Shown piece after piece: positions 1-11,595 of a stretch of DNA of 64,000 nt. Source of the stretch: Pristionchus mayeri (lineage: Eukaryota > Nematoda > Chromadorea > Rhabditida > Neodiplogasteridae); NCBI GenBank assembly GCA_036245805.1, contig BTRK01000003.1, positions 42,611,215-42,675,214 of the forward strand. The letters are read 5' to 3'. Numbering within the stretch: position 1 is the first letter of the stretch; each line of letters starts with the position of its first letter. The translations under genes and the position numbers were made by a program. The notes under the pieces are model-generated. The model was not told the DNA's origin. It saw only the letters and a program-made list of their open reading frames with translations, and ran no database searches.

Positions 1-1016
1 GGACTCAGTAGAAAAATCGACATAAGATTCAATTCGAAGTAAAACAGAACAGTCACAAATTTGGGAAAGGAGAGGATGGGTGAGACAAACGGAAAAGAAG
101 TAGTAAAGGAAAGAAGTAGAGATGCTATTCTAGAAGGAACAGATGGTGCGGTAAGACTTCATAAAAAATGTTTCTGTTTAGTCACGGCAAAGTAATTGCG
201 AGAAAAAGGATAGGGGGGATACTGTTGGCAGGGCGGAATAGCGTTGCCTCCGTATATTTATGGCACTAGCTCGGATGAGTCCCATCTGATGAGAACCCAA
301 CGAATGGGAACCAAAAAAGTAGTTTCACATTAGGTTTCCACACTGTTAGCACGTTTCTTCCGAAAATACTACGGAAGGTTACATTTTTCGGTTCTGATCT
401 AGTGTTTTTCATACGGCCTAGTGCCGTAGTTATCGATTAGTCATCAGTTTTACCACTGAAGAAATATCCCACTGATCCTTGACAATATGTTTCAGCGTGG
501 CAAAGCTGAGGAGAAGAACCAAGACGCGCATGATGAATGAGGGAGCTGTGAATGAGATGTAGGATGACATCGATATAGAAACAGGTCCTCTTATTGAAAG
601 GTGATAATGAAGCATATTACGAAAAAAATACTAGAGAGTAATTTCGGCAAAGAAACGTGAGAGAAGAAGTAACAAGGCGAGCAGAAGAGGAAAATAAGTA
701 AACGGCAAAGACTTCGGAACACTATTGCAGTCTATCGATAAGAACAGTAAAATATTTATGTCACTGAGGAGGAACAAATAGTCAGAAAATCACAGAAAGG
801 AAGTGAGAGAAGGAAAATGAGGGACAGAGGCATGTGGAGTGTCAGAGCAAGGGCTAGTGGCTGACCGTTTCAGTCTGTTTATAGATCAAAGGGGAATCGA
901 GAGAGGAGTGAAGAAGCTTCTTTCGCTTCTTCCCTCTTTCTTTCGCGCACTCAACAGCCTAGTGTGTTTGATTTCGTCAACGAACATGTGGACCATTAGT
1001 AGTGACGAAGAGGACA
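1..1016. other. Unassigned A/G-rich flank
   Basis: No exon with credible splice sites and no recognisable protein similarity on either strand. The longest open frames are short and low in complexity. I see no RNA gene here. Confidence 0.5.
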
Positions 1017-1192
1017 CTCGTGAAACGCGAGTAGCCCGACACGTAGCTTTTGTGGTCGGCCACGTAGCTTTTGTAACCGGGACGTTGCCTTTGTGGTCGG
1101 CTACGTAGCTTTTGTAGCCGGTCCGTGGCGGCTACGTCCCGGCTACAAAAGCTACGTTCCGGCTGCAAAAGCTACGTCCCGGCTACAAAAGC

Positions 1193-1984
1193 GGCTAATG
1201 TTAAAAATCCGTCCCTCAAGAAGATTTAATGGTCCGCGCTAATTTAATGGTCCAAAAAATATATTGGTCCGTGAAAATGGACCGGTATATTTTGATGGTC
1301 CGTTTTCAACAAATATAATGGTCCGAATTTCAATCAGAAATATAATGGTCCGATCTCGGACCATTATATTTTTTTGTATTATTATTTTAACTGGAAGATT
1401 CCTATTCTATTAGTTCTTCTTTCAATTAGGCCAAATACCCAAGCAGTTTTTCTTACAATACGACCTCTATGATATTTCCTTTTAAACATTACGCTTTCAT
1501 CTATTTCTACAATTTTACCAGGTCCGCCTAATTTTACTCGAAGAGCTTCGCGCTCAAACCAAGCTTGTGCGAGGTCCCTAAATATTCTGAATATTCACTG
1601 AGGAGAAGCCGTTTAATGCCCTCCTTTACGGACTGAGTCTCTATAATCCAAACAATAATCAAATGTAATACACGCAATAAATTCATTATTTTCTTTACCA
1701 AAAACTATCACAAACAGATAAAAAAATAATAAAGGATAATAAGAAAAAAGAATATAAAATACGAGGAAACGAACAGTAAGAAGGAAAAAAAGTTGGCCAT
1801 CATATGGACCAGTAAATATACCGGTCCATAAATTGGGCCAGCGGACCAATAAATTTTCCGGAATAAATATACCGGTCCATTTTTCGGGACCATTATATAT
1901 TTCGGACCAATATAATTTTCCGCGGACCATTAAATTCGCGCGGACCATTAAATCTTCTTGAGGGACGGATTTTTAACATTAACC
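1193..1984 (-). mobile_element. Merlin-family DNA transposon, decayed (792 bp)
   Basis: The ends are inverted repeats, GGYTAATGTTAAAAATCC at 1193 and its complement ending at 1984. They extend with CGTCCCTCAAGAAG and several subterminal ATGGTCCG words. An 8 bp direct repeat ACAAAAGC lies on both sides (1185-1192 and 1985-1992). GG-starting ends and an 8 bp duplication are the known Merlin signature. The surrounding array itself contains ACAAAAGC, so the duplication could be partly fortuitous. Confidence 0.7.
1382..1710 (-). pseudogene. Merlin (IS1016/ISXO2-like DDE) transposase remnant
   Basis: Minus-strand translation gives GGPGKIVEIDESVMFKRKY followed by HRGR and WVFGLIERRT. This is the characteristic core of the ISXO2-like/IS1595-type DDE domain of Merlin transposases; the Asp of EIDES is the first catalytic residue. 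The upstream part is in another frame and a stop follows FQLK, so only a central fragment survives. The reading has no start codon and is frameshifted; it cannot make active enzyme. Confidence 0.7.
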
Positions 1985-2289
1985 ACAAAAGCTAAAACAA
2001 AAGCTACGTGACAAAAACAAAAGCTACGTGTCCGGCTACTCGCGATTCACGAGGCAGATCTATGAAATACGGTAAACGAAATTCTGAATGGAGAAACGAC
2101 GGCGCTGCAAATGAAAGAGATTACGCCCGTCCTTCAGGAAATCTCTCTTTTGTGACTGCTCATGAATCGATTCTGAGCCTTGCCATAGGCACTCTGATAG
2201 GTGGAGTCTGGAATCTCAAAAAGAGTGGTGATAACCTAGTGGCCAAGTTTAGCGAGTGAAACAGACATATCAGACGTAATGTCGCGTTT

Positions 2290-5200
2290 TTAACGAGGCA
2301 TGGGCGAAATAATCGGCAGATGTTTTGGGGAGAACAACCACATTCTACTGAGAAAGAAAAGACTGCTCGGCTCGCTTCTACCCTCATCCGGAATGGCCTT
2401 GTATAAATCTACCGCTGCCTTCATGCTTTCGTTTATCTGAAAATGTGTTCACAATAAGTGATATGAGCAAGGAAACGAAGAGCCAGACTATGAACCGAGA
2501 TTAAACTTTTGGATAATTGTAGGAGATAAGTCATGAGAAGAAGCAAAAAATATCAGAGTAACCAAAAAATGGACGAACAAGAAGGAAATCATTCATAGTG
2601 AGAACAATGATAAGAAAGATGCGGTAATTTGCTGTAATTTTTCAAAAAAAAAAACAAAAAAACATAAGTCTCACTGACCAGGATTGAGTGCGACATCTGA
2701 TCGGTGATTCTCTTTCCTTTGGCGACTTCCTTGTATCCGCACTGAAGATCGTGGAACTTCGCCGGATGCTCCTGGAATTAGTTTGATTACAATTGAACTT
2801 TGATAGATTCTGTAAACTTTAACTTTTGTTCAAACAAACCTCTTTGAATATGCTTCAGCAGTCCATGTCTGCCCTTGAACAATCGAGGAGAATTGCACTC
2901 GAGGCAGAATCGCTGCATTGCAAAATATGACACGTCGTATTTCAATTTCAAAGCGAAAATTTTGAAATTTTGTGAGTGAAATGCACCTTTGTATTTTTAA
3001 AAGTGGCTCGGGAAAAGGATGCATGTTTTTTTATGATTCTCCACAAACTTTAATGCCATCTAAATAAGGCATAATAATAATTAAGGCATAATAATGAAAT
3101 AATAATAATTAATTACTATACACGCTAATTCAATCTAATCTCTCGTTCCTTGTGCTTCACGAATCGAATGATTGAGCGATTTCTTTTCCTATTTCACCCC
3201 CCCCCCCCAAATAGGAAAAGGGGGGTTTCCTATTTCACCCCCCTTTTCATATTTCACCCCCCCCCCCCTGCAGCTCACAGCTTTTTTGTGGTGAGCACAA
3301 TTGTGGTGAGCGAGAAATAGTATTACTAATAGTTACCGAATGCCTTGTATCCCTCTTTGCTTCCGAGATTCTGCGACAGGAAACGCTCCAGATCACACAA
3401 ATTCTTCTTGTCAGAGGCGTAGTACTTGTCAAAGTGCTTCTGAATGCTTATTTTAATGTTTCATATGAGCACTGGAGAGCAGATTGACAGTAATGCGGAT
3501 GGAAAGGGGTGCTTTGTCCGAGATTTTGCTTCTTAATTTGACATTCACTACGAAAGCCGAGAAAGCAAGAAGCTGGGAATGAGTTGCCTCTCTTCTCTGC
3601 ACTCTCTTATCTCTTGTCCTTCACATTTATAATTCGCTCACCCTGATGTAATGCAGTTTTCTGCTGGTTCGGCCGCCGTGCACAAGCTCCTCGCAAGCGA
3701 GACAGTTTATCTTCTCCTTTCAGTTCCCCGTCCAGAATTTCAAGTCTGAAGTAAAAAAACTATTATCAATTTGAACTAATTTTACATAATATCCAATATT
3801 TCCCTTACGATGATCGACGACTTGAGCTTTGCTTGGTCGGATAGCTCCTGCATCAGGAATGACTGTTGCTGCTGAGGGTGCAGCAGCTGCTGCAGATGAA
3901 GGCTGAAAATGAATGAGTAAGCGGGATTGTGATGCCACATGCAGAGAAAAAATCGAAAACGATGCAGTAAACGTACCGTTGACACGGAGCCTCATTCTTT
4001 GCAGTCTTCAACAAGTCGAGGAACTGTTTCTGAAATTTGAATTTATGGGGCTACTGCCTATCCTAATTATAACTATGAGAGCACGAAAAATTCTCAATTC
4101 CTACGGGGTGCAATGCAATGGCGGTGAACAGATGAGATTTCAACATTTTCTTCAACATTTTGAAATGCACACTTTGTCAAACTCTGAACAAAGGAATAAC
4201 CAGAAAAGCATTTGTTCAAATCATGAAAAAGTGTAAATTTTTCAAAATATTCCGCCAATTCATCGGTGCACCGTCCTCGTTTGGAACTAAAGAGTCAAAA
4301 CCAGCTCACCTTCTGAGCATCGCTGAGGGTTCTGATCGATGAAAGGATCTGTGCATCCACACTGCTGCAGTTGGCTGGAGTGTCGTTCGTCGTCATTGTC
4401 ATCGATACGGTAGAAGGCGTCGTGGTGGGAGCCTGCAACCATCTGTTGTGCATGAATCAATGCTATCAAGCCATGTGATCAGCGCAAGGTACCTTACAGG
4501 ATATGTACCTTTTTCTCTCTCAAAGTTCTCATCCGTCCTAACATCGTCTTTGATTCATAAGCTCCTCACCGCTGCCGGAGAGGGTTGCTGCAAATTCGCT
4601 GGTGCTGCAGCTGGCACAGCCTGCAGCTGCAAGCCCTGCTGCTGCAGCAAAGTGGTGAGGCCAGCGAAGAAGCTCGCGTGATCCATAGGCATCACAGAAG
4701 GCGCGAAACGGCTATTGTTGTGCTGAAGCGAGAGCGGAGAAGGCGTCACATCGCCAAGGTGGGTGATGTCGTCTAGGGGAGGCTGCTGAAAAGATTGCGT
4801 TGAAAAATTATTGCCGAGCCCAAGAAGAAATACATTATTTTTACATTATTGCACATTGCTAAAACTATTTAATACACAGTATTAAGCCCCGTGCAAAAGA
4901 AAAAGCTCATTTCGCGCTCCTTTTCAAATTCAAAAAGAAACGAATTTGCTCTTGCACGGAATTTTAGCATACTGTATTGAGTTTTAATATGAACCAATTG
5001 TGAAACCTAGAACAATTGGGTATCTAAAACCGTTTCCAGGTCATAGTGTTTGTGAAACACAAATGACCCTAATCTGTTTCGAAGCACGGAAGTGGTAGAT
5101 TAATTAATGTTTCATAGAAAATTAAAGTAATAGGCGCGCTTTTCGGTTTTATCCGTGGGTTGCCTGGCGCTTAATACTGTGAATATAGAATAAGATGGGC

Positions 5201-6111
5201 ACTAGGTGATAACAAAAAAAATGATGAATGCTTAGAAAATTGCTTGCTTCAGAATTTTTGACACTTAGTGAACCTACTGTGAACATGGTGGCAAAGGGCA
5301 CTAAATGTAAAAATTGTATCATACTATTTTTTTGGTAATCAGTCAGAAGTTGACGGTGATGATGCGAATACCTTGACAGTGGCGAGAACTGGTAGGGCTG
5401 CAGAGGTTGCAGCAGGAGGATCAGCACGTGCAGCTGCAGCAGTAGCCGCAGCAGATGCGACGGACATTGAAGGTGGAGGGGAAGGTTGACGTACTTGGAG
5501 AAGAGGAGGCTGAAAGGATCTACGTGTAAACGCATGCAACATCTAGGAGTTACAGGCTCAGCGGGCACTAGATTGGATGAGAACCAACAAAGTACCCGTC
5601 TCCAGCATGTTCATAGTAGATTCCTAAAGTGTCTAACATGCTTATATGAACGTTCTACTGAACGGTCCACTTTCAGGTTATCATCAGGTGGGTTCAGGAA
5701 AAATGGAAAAAAAGCGAGTGAGCGAGCTATAGTAATCAATGAATACTTACTGCATTTCCATCTCTTCTGAATGGTGTGGAAAGGGGAACTGGCGGCTGTA
5801 AAGCAGATATTGTTTTAAGAATCGGAGAACATGTGGCAGAGAGACTAGAAAATGTTGATCAATGAAAGGTTTGCCAAAGAGATACCAGTGCCAGGCTCAT
5901 TTGACAGATCAAAGAACAGATATGGGTACTCTGTTAAAAAAACGAGGTCGGATGGGAAAGCATTCTGCCTGTCGGACGTCATGCTGTCTTTGATATATAA
6001 CAAAGGCGGCATGACGTCATCGTTCTCATGCGTCCTAATGCCCCCTGAACTCACATCGCAGGGTGTGATGCACAAGAACTCGATGTCGTCGTTCTCTTCA
6101 AATGAGCTCAT
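2290..6111 (-). CDS. Gln/Ala/Pro-rich protein with zinc-finger-like segments, copy A (12 exons, one in-frame stop)
   Basis: Exons on the minus strand: 6055-6111 (starts MSSFEENDD), 5751-5795, 5372-5509, 4570-4785, 4310-4432, 3973-4029, 3809-3902, 3642-3745, 3337-3439, about 2841-2912, 2679-2771 and about 2290-2436. Most junctions have GT/AG and matching phase. The middle exons are rich in Ala, Pro, Gln and Thr. Later exons carry Cys-x2-Cys segments followed by His-rich stretches (CLECNSPRLF...LLKH; CLACEELV...RKLHY), suggesting zinc-binding fingers. A diverged copy with the same exon order is at 20976-31891; the conserved exons in both support a real gene. Exon 3642-3745 has TGA after FWTGN, where the other copy reads RYT, and the phase into exon 2841-2912 does not fit, so this copy may be damaged or spliced differently. 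I do not recognise a characterised orthologue. The 3' end is the least certain part. Confidence 0.6.
5926..6045. repeat. MITE family B copy in intron 1 of the copy A gene
   Basis: Contains the family core AGGTCGGATG ... CTTTGATATA ... CATGACGTCATCGTTCTCATGCG, close to palindromic. Other copies lie at 31745, 33236, 41516, 43446 and 63036. It occupies most of the first intron of the zinc-finger gene. Ends are approximate. Confidence 0.55.
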
Positions 6112-7557
6112 GGTTGATCTGTGATCTTTGATTATCAGCATGTTTGAAAAGCCGCGCATTTGAGGCACGAACATGAGAAAAGCGTGGCGAACGGTGAAGC
6201 GAAAGCATAACAAAAAATTGAGAAGGGCGGAGGACGAGAGTAGAAAAGAGTGCGAGTCGAGGGAACTAATGGTAATTTTCCGAACCATGTGTCCTCGGCT
6301 AATTCCTTGGTCCAATCCTCACTCAGGAAATGCTATTCAGAGAGCAATATACAAACAGTACAATGGTGGTGCATCCGTCCTCATTTGAACTAGATGAATG
6401 ATATATTGTCAAAGAAAAGGAATTTTCACCTACATGAATCAACTGGAAGAAGGAGAAGAGAAAACTACCAGGGGACGAAATCGTGAACAGTGATGCCAAT
6501 GAATGGAGGGGAAGAGAGAACGGCTGTAACACCCACTCTTACTGAGGATCGGCTCTTTTCAAATAGCGTGCATCTGATTTCACTTGGTGTTCTTTGTTCG
6601 CTTTGGGATGTTCGATGAAAGGAGTGGGGGGTCGTAATCGGCGTGTCTTTGCGCTAATTGAATAGATTGTGAAGAGAAAGAGGGCAAGAAACACTCTCTC
6701 CATTATGCATGCTATCTCGCCTATCTGATAGACGAGAGAGCAAATGAAGTGAAAGACAGAGAGAGGGTTGAGGGTGAGAGGGAGGGAGAGATTTTTTATC
6801 ATGAATTTCAGCTGCAGAAGGCTGCTGCAAAGTTGAGATGCATTTTATTGGAATTTATTGTTTCCATGCGTCAAAGTGATTTTTGTTGTCAATAGTGTTT
6901 TTTGTCAAAATAAGATGTTTGAAAGCCTATGCGAAATTTATAGAAGCACGTGATGGAAAGAGGAAAAGCTGTTATTTCTGAACAGTTAACATTAAATCAT
7001 CTGGTATATTCGGAGGGAGCATCTGGTATATTCAGCAGCGACTAGATCGCATCAACTGGAGCGAGAATAGTTATAATTTTCGCAATTCCGCAAAAGTATG
7101 CCCACTATTGCCTGAAGCAGCCTTGTGGTTTACGATAAATAATAAAAATAAATAAATTTCATTATCATTCAGACAAGGAAAGACGAATTAGTAAGGCTTT
7201 CAACAAATGTTGGCCGTTGATCATTCTTCCTGGACTGAAAAAAACAGCAAAATATCGTCCACAGCAGGCTGAATGCACGAAACATTCGTTGACTTCTGAA
7301 AAGGGCAAAAAGCGTACATCCAGAATTCCCAAGCCGTCTTCGATCCAAGTACTACAGGGACCACTGTTGCTTAACTTTACAGATCGAACGGGTTTCGTGT
7401 TTTCAATGAGGTGTTGTCGCAAGCTTCAGGGAAAGGCGAAAGAATCGGCCAGTTTTTTTGGGAAAGATTTTGACTCTCGGTAAGGAAAGGGGGTTCGCTG
7501 ATCAATGCAGGAGGGCATTAAATTTACACTATTGATCAAAGATCGGAGGGATGATTA
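6112..7557. other. 5' flank of copy A, duplicated upstream of the second copy
   Basis: The first few hundred bases (for example GGTTGATCTGTGATCTTTGA, AAAGCCGCGCATTTGAGGCA, and the CATCTGATTTCACTTGG stretch near 6570) have recognisable counterparts upstream of 31891, so the duplication included the promoter region. A palindromic CTCTCTC...GAGAG hairpin lies near 6690-6760. From about 6830 to 7557 I see no gene. Confidence 0.45.
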
Positions 7558-7846
7558 AAGGAGTGCTCCGGGGAATGAATGCAAGGGAGTCCCACCACAA
7601 AATTCTACGCTTGCAATGGGAAGCTGTATCGAATTTAACCCGAGAAAGAGACGATCATTATGTTGAGCGAGTGAAACATAAACGAACTAGTCACGACCCT
7701 GTGCTTTCAATGAACTTTGCGCGTATGTAAATAGCCTCAGAGGCATTTGTGGAACTTCGTACAAAGTGATTTCCGATCAGTTGAGTGGCCTCTACGATAT
7801 CCACTCTGCTAGTATGGGTGACTGAACATTCCGCGGAGCACCCCTT
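7558..7846. repeat. MITE family C, full-length short copy
   Basis: TA-flanked, with inverted ends AAGGAGTGCTCCGGGGAATG at 7558 and the near-complement ending at 7846. A second short copy is at 41847-42136 and a long relative at 13936-16468. TA duplication points to mobilisation by a Tc1/mariner-type transposase. It has no coding capacity. Confidence 0.75.
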
Positions 7847-7848
7847 TA

Positions 7849-8084
7849 AAGGAGGAGTAAACTCAAAATTCAATTTTTGAAGCTGTCATATGCACGGCAT
7901 AGAGCTCCACGACGATAATAAGCTTTTTTCACATTCCATTCCGAACCGAGTTATAGCTAGTTGGCTGGGAGCCAGATCAGGGACAGCTCAGGGAAGGGGG
8001 CGAGATAGCACGCGACTTGAAGAGAGTGCGTCCGTAGGTTAAACATATTCCAACCGGGCGCGCATTTGCATTTACTCCTCCTCT
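7849..8084. repeat. MITE family E copy
   Basis: Begins AAGGAGGAGTAAACTC and ends with the complementary ATTTACTCCTCCTC. It abuts the end of the family C copy, sharing the TTTAAA at the junction. A second copy at 61110-61355 shares long internal stretches such as GTTGGCTGGGAGCCAGATCA and AGCACGCGACTTGAAGAG. Confidence 0.7.
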
Positions 8085-8224
8085 AAAGGGGAATCGGCAG
8101 CGTGCTCTTGTTCGATTACGAAACGATGTTCCGTGCGTTCTGAAGCAAATGCTCTATTCTCATCACAAAATGGTTAAAAATTTTCTGCATTTGAAGCGCT
8201 CTTTATCACAACTTAGCGGCCAAG

Positions 8225-8383
8225 AGAGGGTGGCAATTGTAGCGATCGACCTCTCTTTGTGAGGAGGTGGAGAGAGGCACGCGCGAAACTCCGCCCCCTC
8301 TCCCTCTCTTTCTCGCTTGTTTCTGCCCCGGTGTTTCTAGAGAGCAGCGCACCTACGAGAGAGTTCCTCTCGCCTTCTGCTTC
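8225..8383 (+). promoter_or_regulatory. Conserved upstream block of the SL2 RNA gene (putative snRNA-type promoter)
   Basis: About 160 bp directly upstream of the SL2 RNA is strongly conserved in the copies at 18790-18951, 33430-33598 and 40310-40445 (minus), but absent before the copy at 20635. It contains CACGCGCGAAACTCCGCCCC, a CT-rich tract and CTACGAGAGAGTTCCTCTCG. Nematode SL RNA genes are transcribed from an snRNA-like promoter with a proximal sequence element around -60, so conservation here is expected for a functional promoter. I cannot assign the element itself by eye. Confidence 0.55.
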
Positions 8384-8491
8384 GGTTTTAACCCAGTATC
8401 TCAAGGTACGCTTGGGCTTCCGACCAGATACTCTCTGTGTTAGAGAACCAACAGTTTTTGGGCAGCTCTGAGGGGGATCTCCCGAGAGCAA
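8384..8491 (+). ncRNA. SL2: SL2-class spliced-leader RNA, copy 1
   Basis: The first 22 nt begin GGTTTTAACCCAG and end TATCTCAAG, followed at once by the 5' splice site GTACGC. This matches the SL2 consensus of rhabditine nematodes. The downstream 85 nt can form the canonical three-stem SL RNA. The leader CCCAGTA pairs with TACGCTTGGG, CTCT pairs with AGAG around 8431-8447, then comes an unpaired Sm-binding site AGTTTTTGG (8453-8461), and last a 3' hairpin GCTCT...AGAGC (8465-8489). The RNA donates its leader to downstream genes of operons. Intact by inspection; nearest relative is the minus-strand copy at 40309. Confidence 0.85.
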
Positions 8492-9232
8492 TAAAACACG
8501 ATTTCTGAGAAAATCAACATATTTCTTCAGCGACCTGGCACTGGCTGAAAATTCGAATTCCTTCTGACATCGCCAATAGGTAGTACTCGACGAGAGAAAC
8601 ATAAAGCGTCGGTATAATTTCGATTAGCGTCCGCCCGCGCGGCGGCGCGGATATTCAAAGAAAATACAGTAATTTTTATATCGATTTCAATCACTGCGGC
8701 GGTACGGAGAATGAGTCGGCGAACAAATTCTAAGTTTTTTTACTTCGGTGAGTTTTTCGATTAGATTCCACCTAACGCGGTAAATCGATAAATCCACTTT
8801 TACTTCAGACATTTATTCAATTCCCGAAAAAATTTTCAAGAACAACCGGACTTTTTATTTTAGTTTTCGCACCTGCTTGCACTAATACACATTCTATTAG
8901 AATATCATATTTTTTTAAAAGTATGTATTTTGTTAAAAATAGAGAAATAGCTAAAAGTCGAATTATGGTGTAAAAACTACGGTAAGCGCTTTTCCCGAAC
9001 TCATTTATTTTAAAATAAAATTTTGATTTTATTTCACCAGTCTTGTCGCCGTTGCCAATGAATGAAGCAGGAGGCAGAATACAAGCCGTTTTCTGAAAAA
9101 AAATCGAGAATTCGGGAAAAGCGCTTACCGTAGTTAATACACCATAATTCGATTTGTTTAGAATCTGTTCACAATATTTAAAATGTGTAGGGGAACAAAG
9201 AACTTGACAATGAACGAAATGAAACGGCAATA
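8492..9232. other. Spacer with one perfect-looking hairpin
   Basis: No gene. It includes a CG-rich patch (CGCCCGCGCGGCGGCGCGG near 8630) and an about 200 bp inverted repeat at 8957-9153. Confidence 0.5.
8957..9153. repeat. Small foldback element
   Basis: Left arm CGAATTATGGTGTAAAAACT ... GGTAAGCGCTTTTCCCGAA near 8958-9000, matched by the complement GAATTCGGGAAAAGCGCTTA ... CACCATAATTCG at 9109-9153. The loop is about 110 bp. Non-coding. Confidence 0.65.
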
Positions 9233-10350
9233 TACAGGGTGCGCCAAAATTACCCGAACTGATATTTTCATATGATTCCCACCTTTGGAATTTGACTTGG
9301 GCGATCTGCTTCATGATAAAGTTTACCAACGATATGGGCAATAGTAACATACTATTTAATTTTGATGGGACCTCAATTAGCTCTGGAAAAAACCTTGAGT
9401 CACTGCTCATATCCAACTGTCAATTCCCGCAGGAAATTTTCAGCGATTTCGTTTTATGCTTTGAGAAGAATAGCTTAAAAGAAGATTAGTGTCGAGTGCT
9501 TGGTAGAGGACATCTTGGCCAACAACACCCCCAAACACTGAAATCGAAGGGATGAAATCGGGGGAGTTCGGGGGTCAATCAGTCAGAGTGATTAATCGGG
9601 TGCATGGGTGTCCAGACACTACTTCTTTCTTGTGAATGATAGCAGAATCTTGCTGAACGATCTAGTGGCCCAGATCGAAGTGGCAGCCAGGATAAAAGCA
9701 CGTCTTCGAGGATGTGCTTCATGTAATGCTCGGTATTGATCTAGACGCCCGGAATGGCAAAAAAGAGAGGTAACTTGCATGTTGAGCAAATCCCATACCA
9801 AACTCTGATACAGAGGGAATAGCTGACTTAACCGGTGACTTCACAATTATTTTAGGATTCTTCAGGATCAGAGGCAGTGATTATGTCGTTTTTCCAAATC
9901 AGCTTGCATTCGACAGTAAATATATTTGCATTTCTGAACAACGTAGCAAAGTGCGCGAATCTGACACGAAGTAACAACAGTTTTAGGTACCGTTCTCTGC
10001 GGAGCTTGATCTGGAGCTCATCTAGTCCGTGCAGTTTACCGTACTTGATAAGGCGAAGAGTCAGCTGGGGCTTGATAAGACTACGAACGGATGTGTTCGA
10101 GATATCGAGAATTTTGGTCATCTCCGTGCTTTTTCGAAGTACTCTCTTTCGGTAGCGATCTCGGTTCTTAGGGGTGGAAACAGAGACGGGTTTCCCTCTG
10201 TCCGGATGCATCTTGTCAGTATCAAGCTTTTAGTGCATGATAACGGTATCGGATGCAAGCGACTTGTGAACGCAGAGTCAATGAGCGATGTCACACTGTC
10301 GTTGGACAGGCCCAGAATGCGGTTTGGATGCTACTAGACATCGCCATTAC
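9233..10350 (-). mobile_element. Old, decayed Tc1/mariner-like element (left part)
   Basis: Starts with a plausible terminal repeat TACAGGGTGCGCCAAAATTA at 9232. Minus-strand frames give IFTVECKLIWKNDIITAS at about 9877-9930, the region around the first catalytic Asp in nematode mariner transposases (compare FTVEQVF in the element at 56096). An N-terminal HTH-like stretch and MVW-containing fragments also appear, all split by frameshifts and stops. Related sequence seems to resume at 11596-11820 beyond the younger mariner, but I could not find the matching right end. Confidence 0.5.
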
Positions 10351-10352
10351 TA

Positions 10353-11593
10353 TTGGGGTGTCCGGAAAGTTCGTATAATGCTTCGGAAAAAAGTCAGTTC
10401 GCGATCAAATGCAATGATTACGCAATCTGTTTGTCAACAATGTATTGCATCATTCTGACGTTGAGTAGTGAGAGGATTTAATCAGTCTCCTAGTTGCTAC
10501 ATTGATTCTTGTGATGGACTCCCATCTCTACTTCCGAGCAGTTTTACTTCATTACTACCGTCTTGGCCGATTCGTGAAGGAGGCCCACTCTGCCCTGGCC
10601 CAGTCGGAAGGAGCTGACGCCCCCTCCATACCCTTCTGCTATAAGTGGTTCTCCCGCTTCAAGAAAGGGAGTTTGGTCTCGATGATCAACCCCGCTCTGG
10701 ACGCCCTCCCTCCCTCGATCAGCCTCTCGTTCTCCGCAAACTGAAGCGCAAGCCCATGGCCAGTGTGCGTGAGTTGAAGAAGGATACTGGTACTCCCAGA
10801 TCAACGGTGTCCGATATCCTCCATCGATCTGGGAAGAAGCCGAAACTCCCACAAGTGATTCCCCATGACCTCTCCCCCGAACAGCTGAAAAATCGTGTTC
10901 AAGTCTGTCGGGAATTACTCCATCGTAGATCCAATCTTCGATGGGTCAATTCCATCATCGCTACAGATGAGAAGTGGATCACGTACGATAACCCTGTGAG
11001 GAGACTGCAATGGGTGGATGCAGATGAGAAGCCCACGCCCGTCCCGAAGAAGGAAGAGCACGGAAAGAAGGAACTCCTCTGTTTCTTCTTCTCAGTGCTC
11101 GGGCCCATCTACTGGGAGATCCTCGCCCCTGGCACCAGCATCAATGCCGACCTCTTCTCTGAACAACTGGAAGATGTCGCGATCAGAGTCCCTCCCAGAC
11201 TCCTGAACCAGGGCAAAATTCTTCTTCTGATGGACAATGCTCGCCCACATCGAGCGAAGATAACCCAGAAGAAAATGGACGAGCTGAAGATCGAGAGGAT
11301 TCCCCATCCACCGTATTCCCCGGATCTCTCCCCATGCGACTACCACTGCTTCCGCTCTCTCTCTGACTTCTGCAGAGAAAAGAAGTTCAAGAATCGAGAT
11401 GAAGTTGTGAGGGCTTTCGTGAACTGGGCGGTCTCGAAGAAACCCGCATTCTGGAAGAGAGGAATCGAGACCCTGCCCAATCGCTGGAGGGAGGTAGTGA
11501 GAAAGAAGGGGGCATACATTGGTCACTAAGAATTGTAAAGCATTGAATAAAAAATATAAACAAAAAATTATACGAACTTTCCGGACACCCCAA
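10353..11593 (+). mobile_element. mariner transposon (1241 bp), nearly intact
   Basis: Flanked by TA (10351-10352 and 11594-11595). The inverted ends are TTGGGGTGTCCGGAAAGTTC at 10353 and its exact complement ending at 11593. Length and end structure are those of a full mariner. It sits inside the older element that begins at 9233. Confidence 0.9.
10514..11529 (+). pseudogene. mariner transposase, DD34D, single frameshift
   Basis: Starts MDSHLYFRAV, an N-terminal HTH region. The frame then shifts by one base near 10670-10675, after KWFSRFKKG. From there a single open frame runs to the stop at 11529. It contains the linker-like WVNSIIATDEKWITYDN (first Asp), LLLMDNARPHRAK (second Asp) and YSPDLSPCDYHCF (third Asp), the DD34D triad of mariner. 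Only the frameshift separates it from an intact enzyme of about 340 residues, so the insertion is probably recent. It could not be expressed from one frame as it stands. Confidence 0.85.
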
Positions 11594-11595
11594 TA

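Larger units (their letters stand above)
1017..2053. repeat. Hairpin element built of CTACAAAAGCTACG units, hosting a Merlin insertion
   Basis: The outer ends are inverted copies: the left begins CTCGTGAAACGCGAGTAG at 1017, and the right ends with the matching CTACTCGCGATTCACGAG at 2053. Inside, copies of an about 20 bp unit (ACGTAGCTTTTG and its complement) run first in one orientation and then the other, about 1030-1192, resuming at 1985-2033. The Merlin element at 1193-1984 interrupts the array. It is probably a small foldback DNA element; its family is unknown. Confidence 0.6.

Noticed and set aside
1030..1192. Possible CRISPR-like direct repeats
   Set aside because: Units are about 20 bp, degenerate, in both orientations, without unique spacers, and the DNA is eukaryotic. 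It is a hairpin repeat.
8817..9416. 199-residue open frame on the minus strand
   Set aside because: It runs through a foldback (8957-9153) and into the end of a decayed transposon, so it is a by-product of AT-rich repeats rather than a gene.
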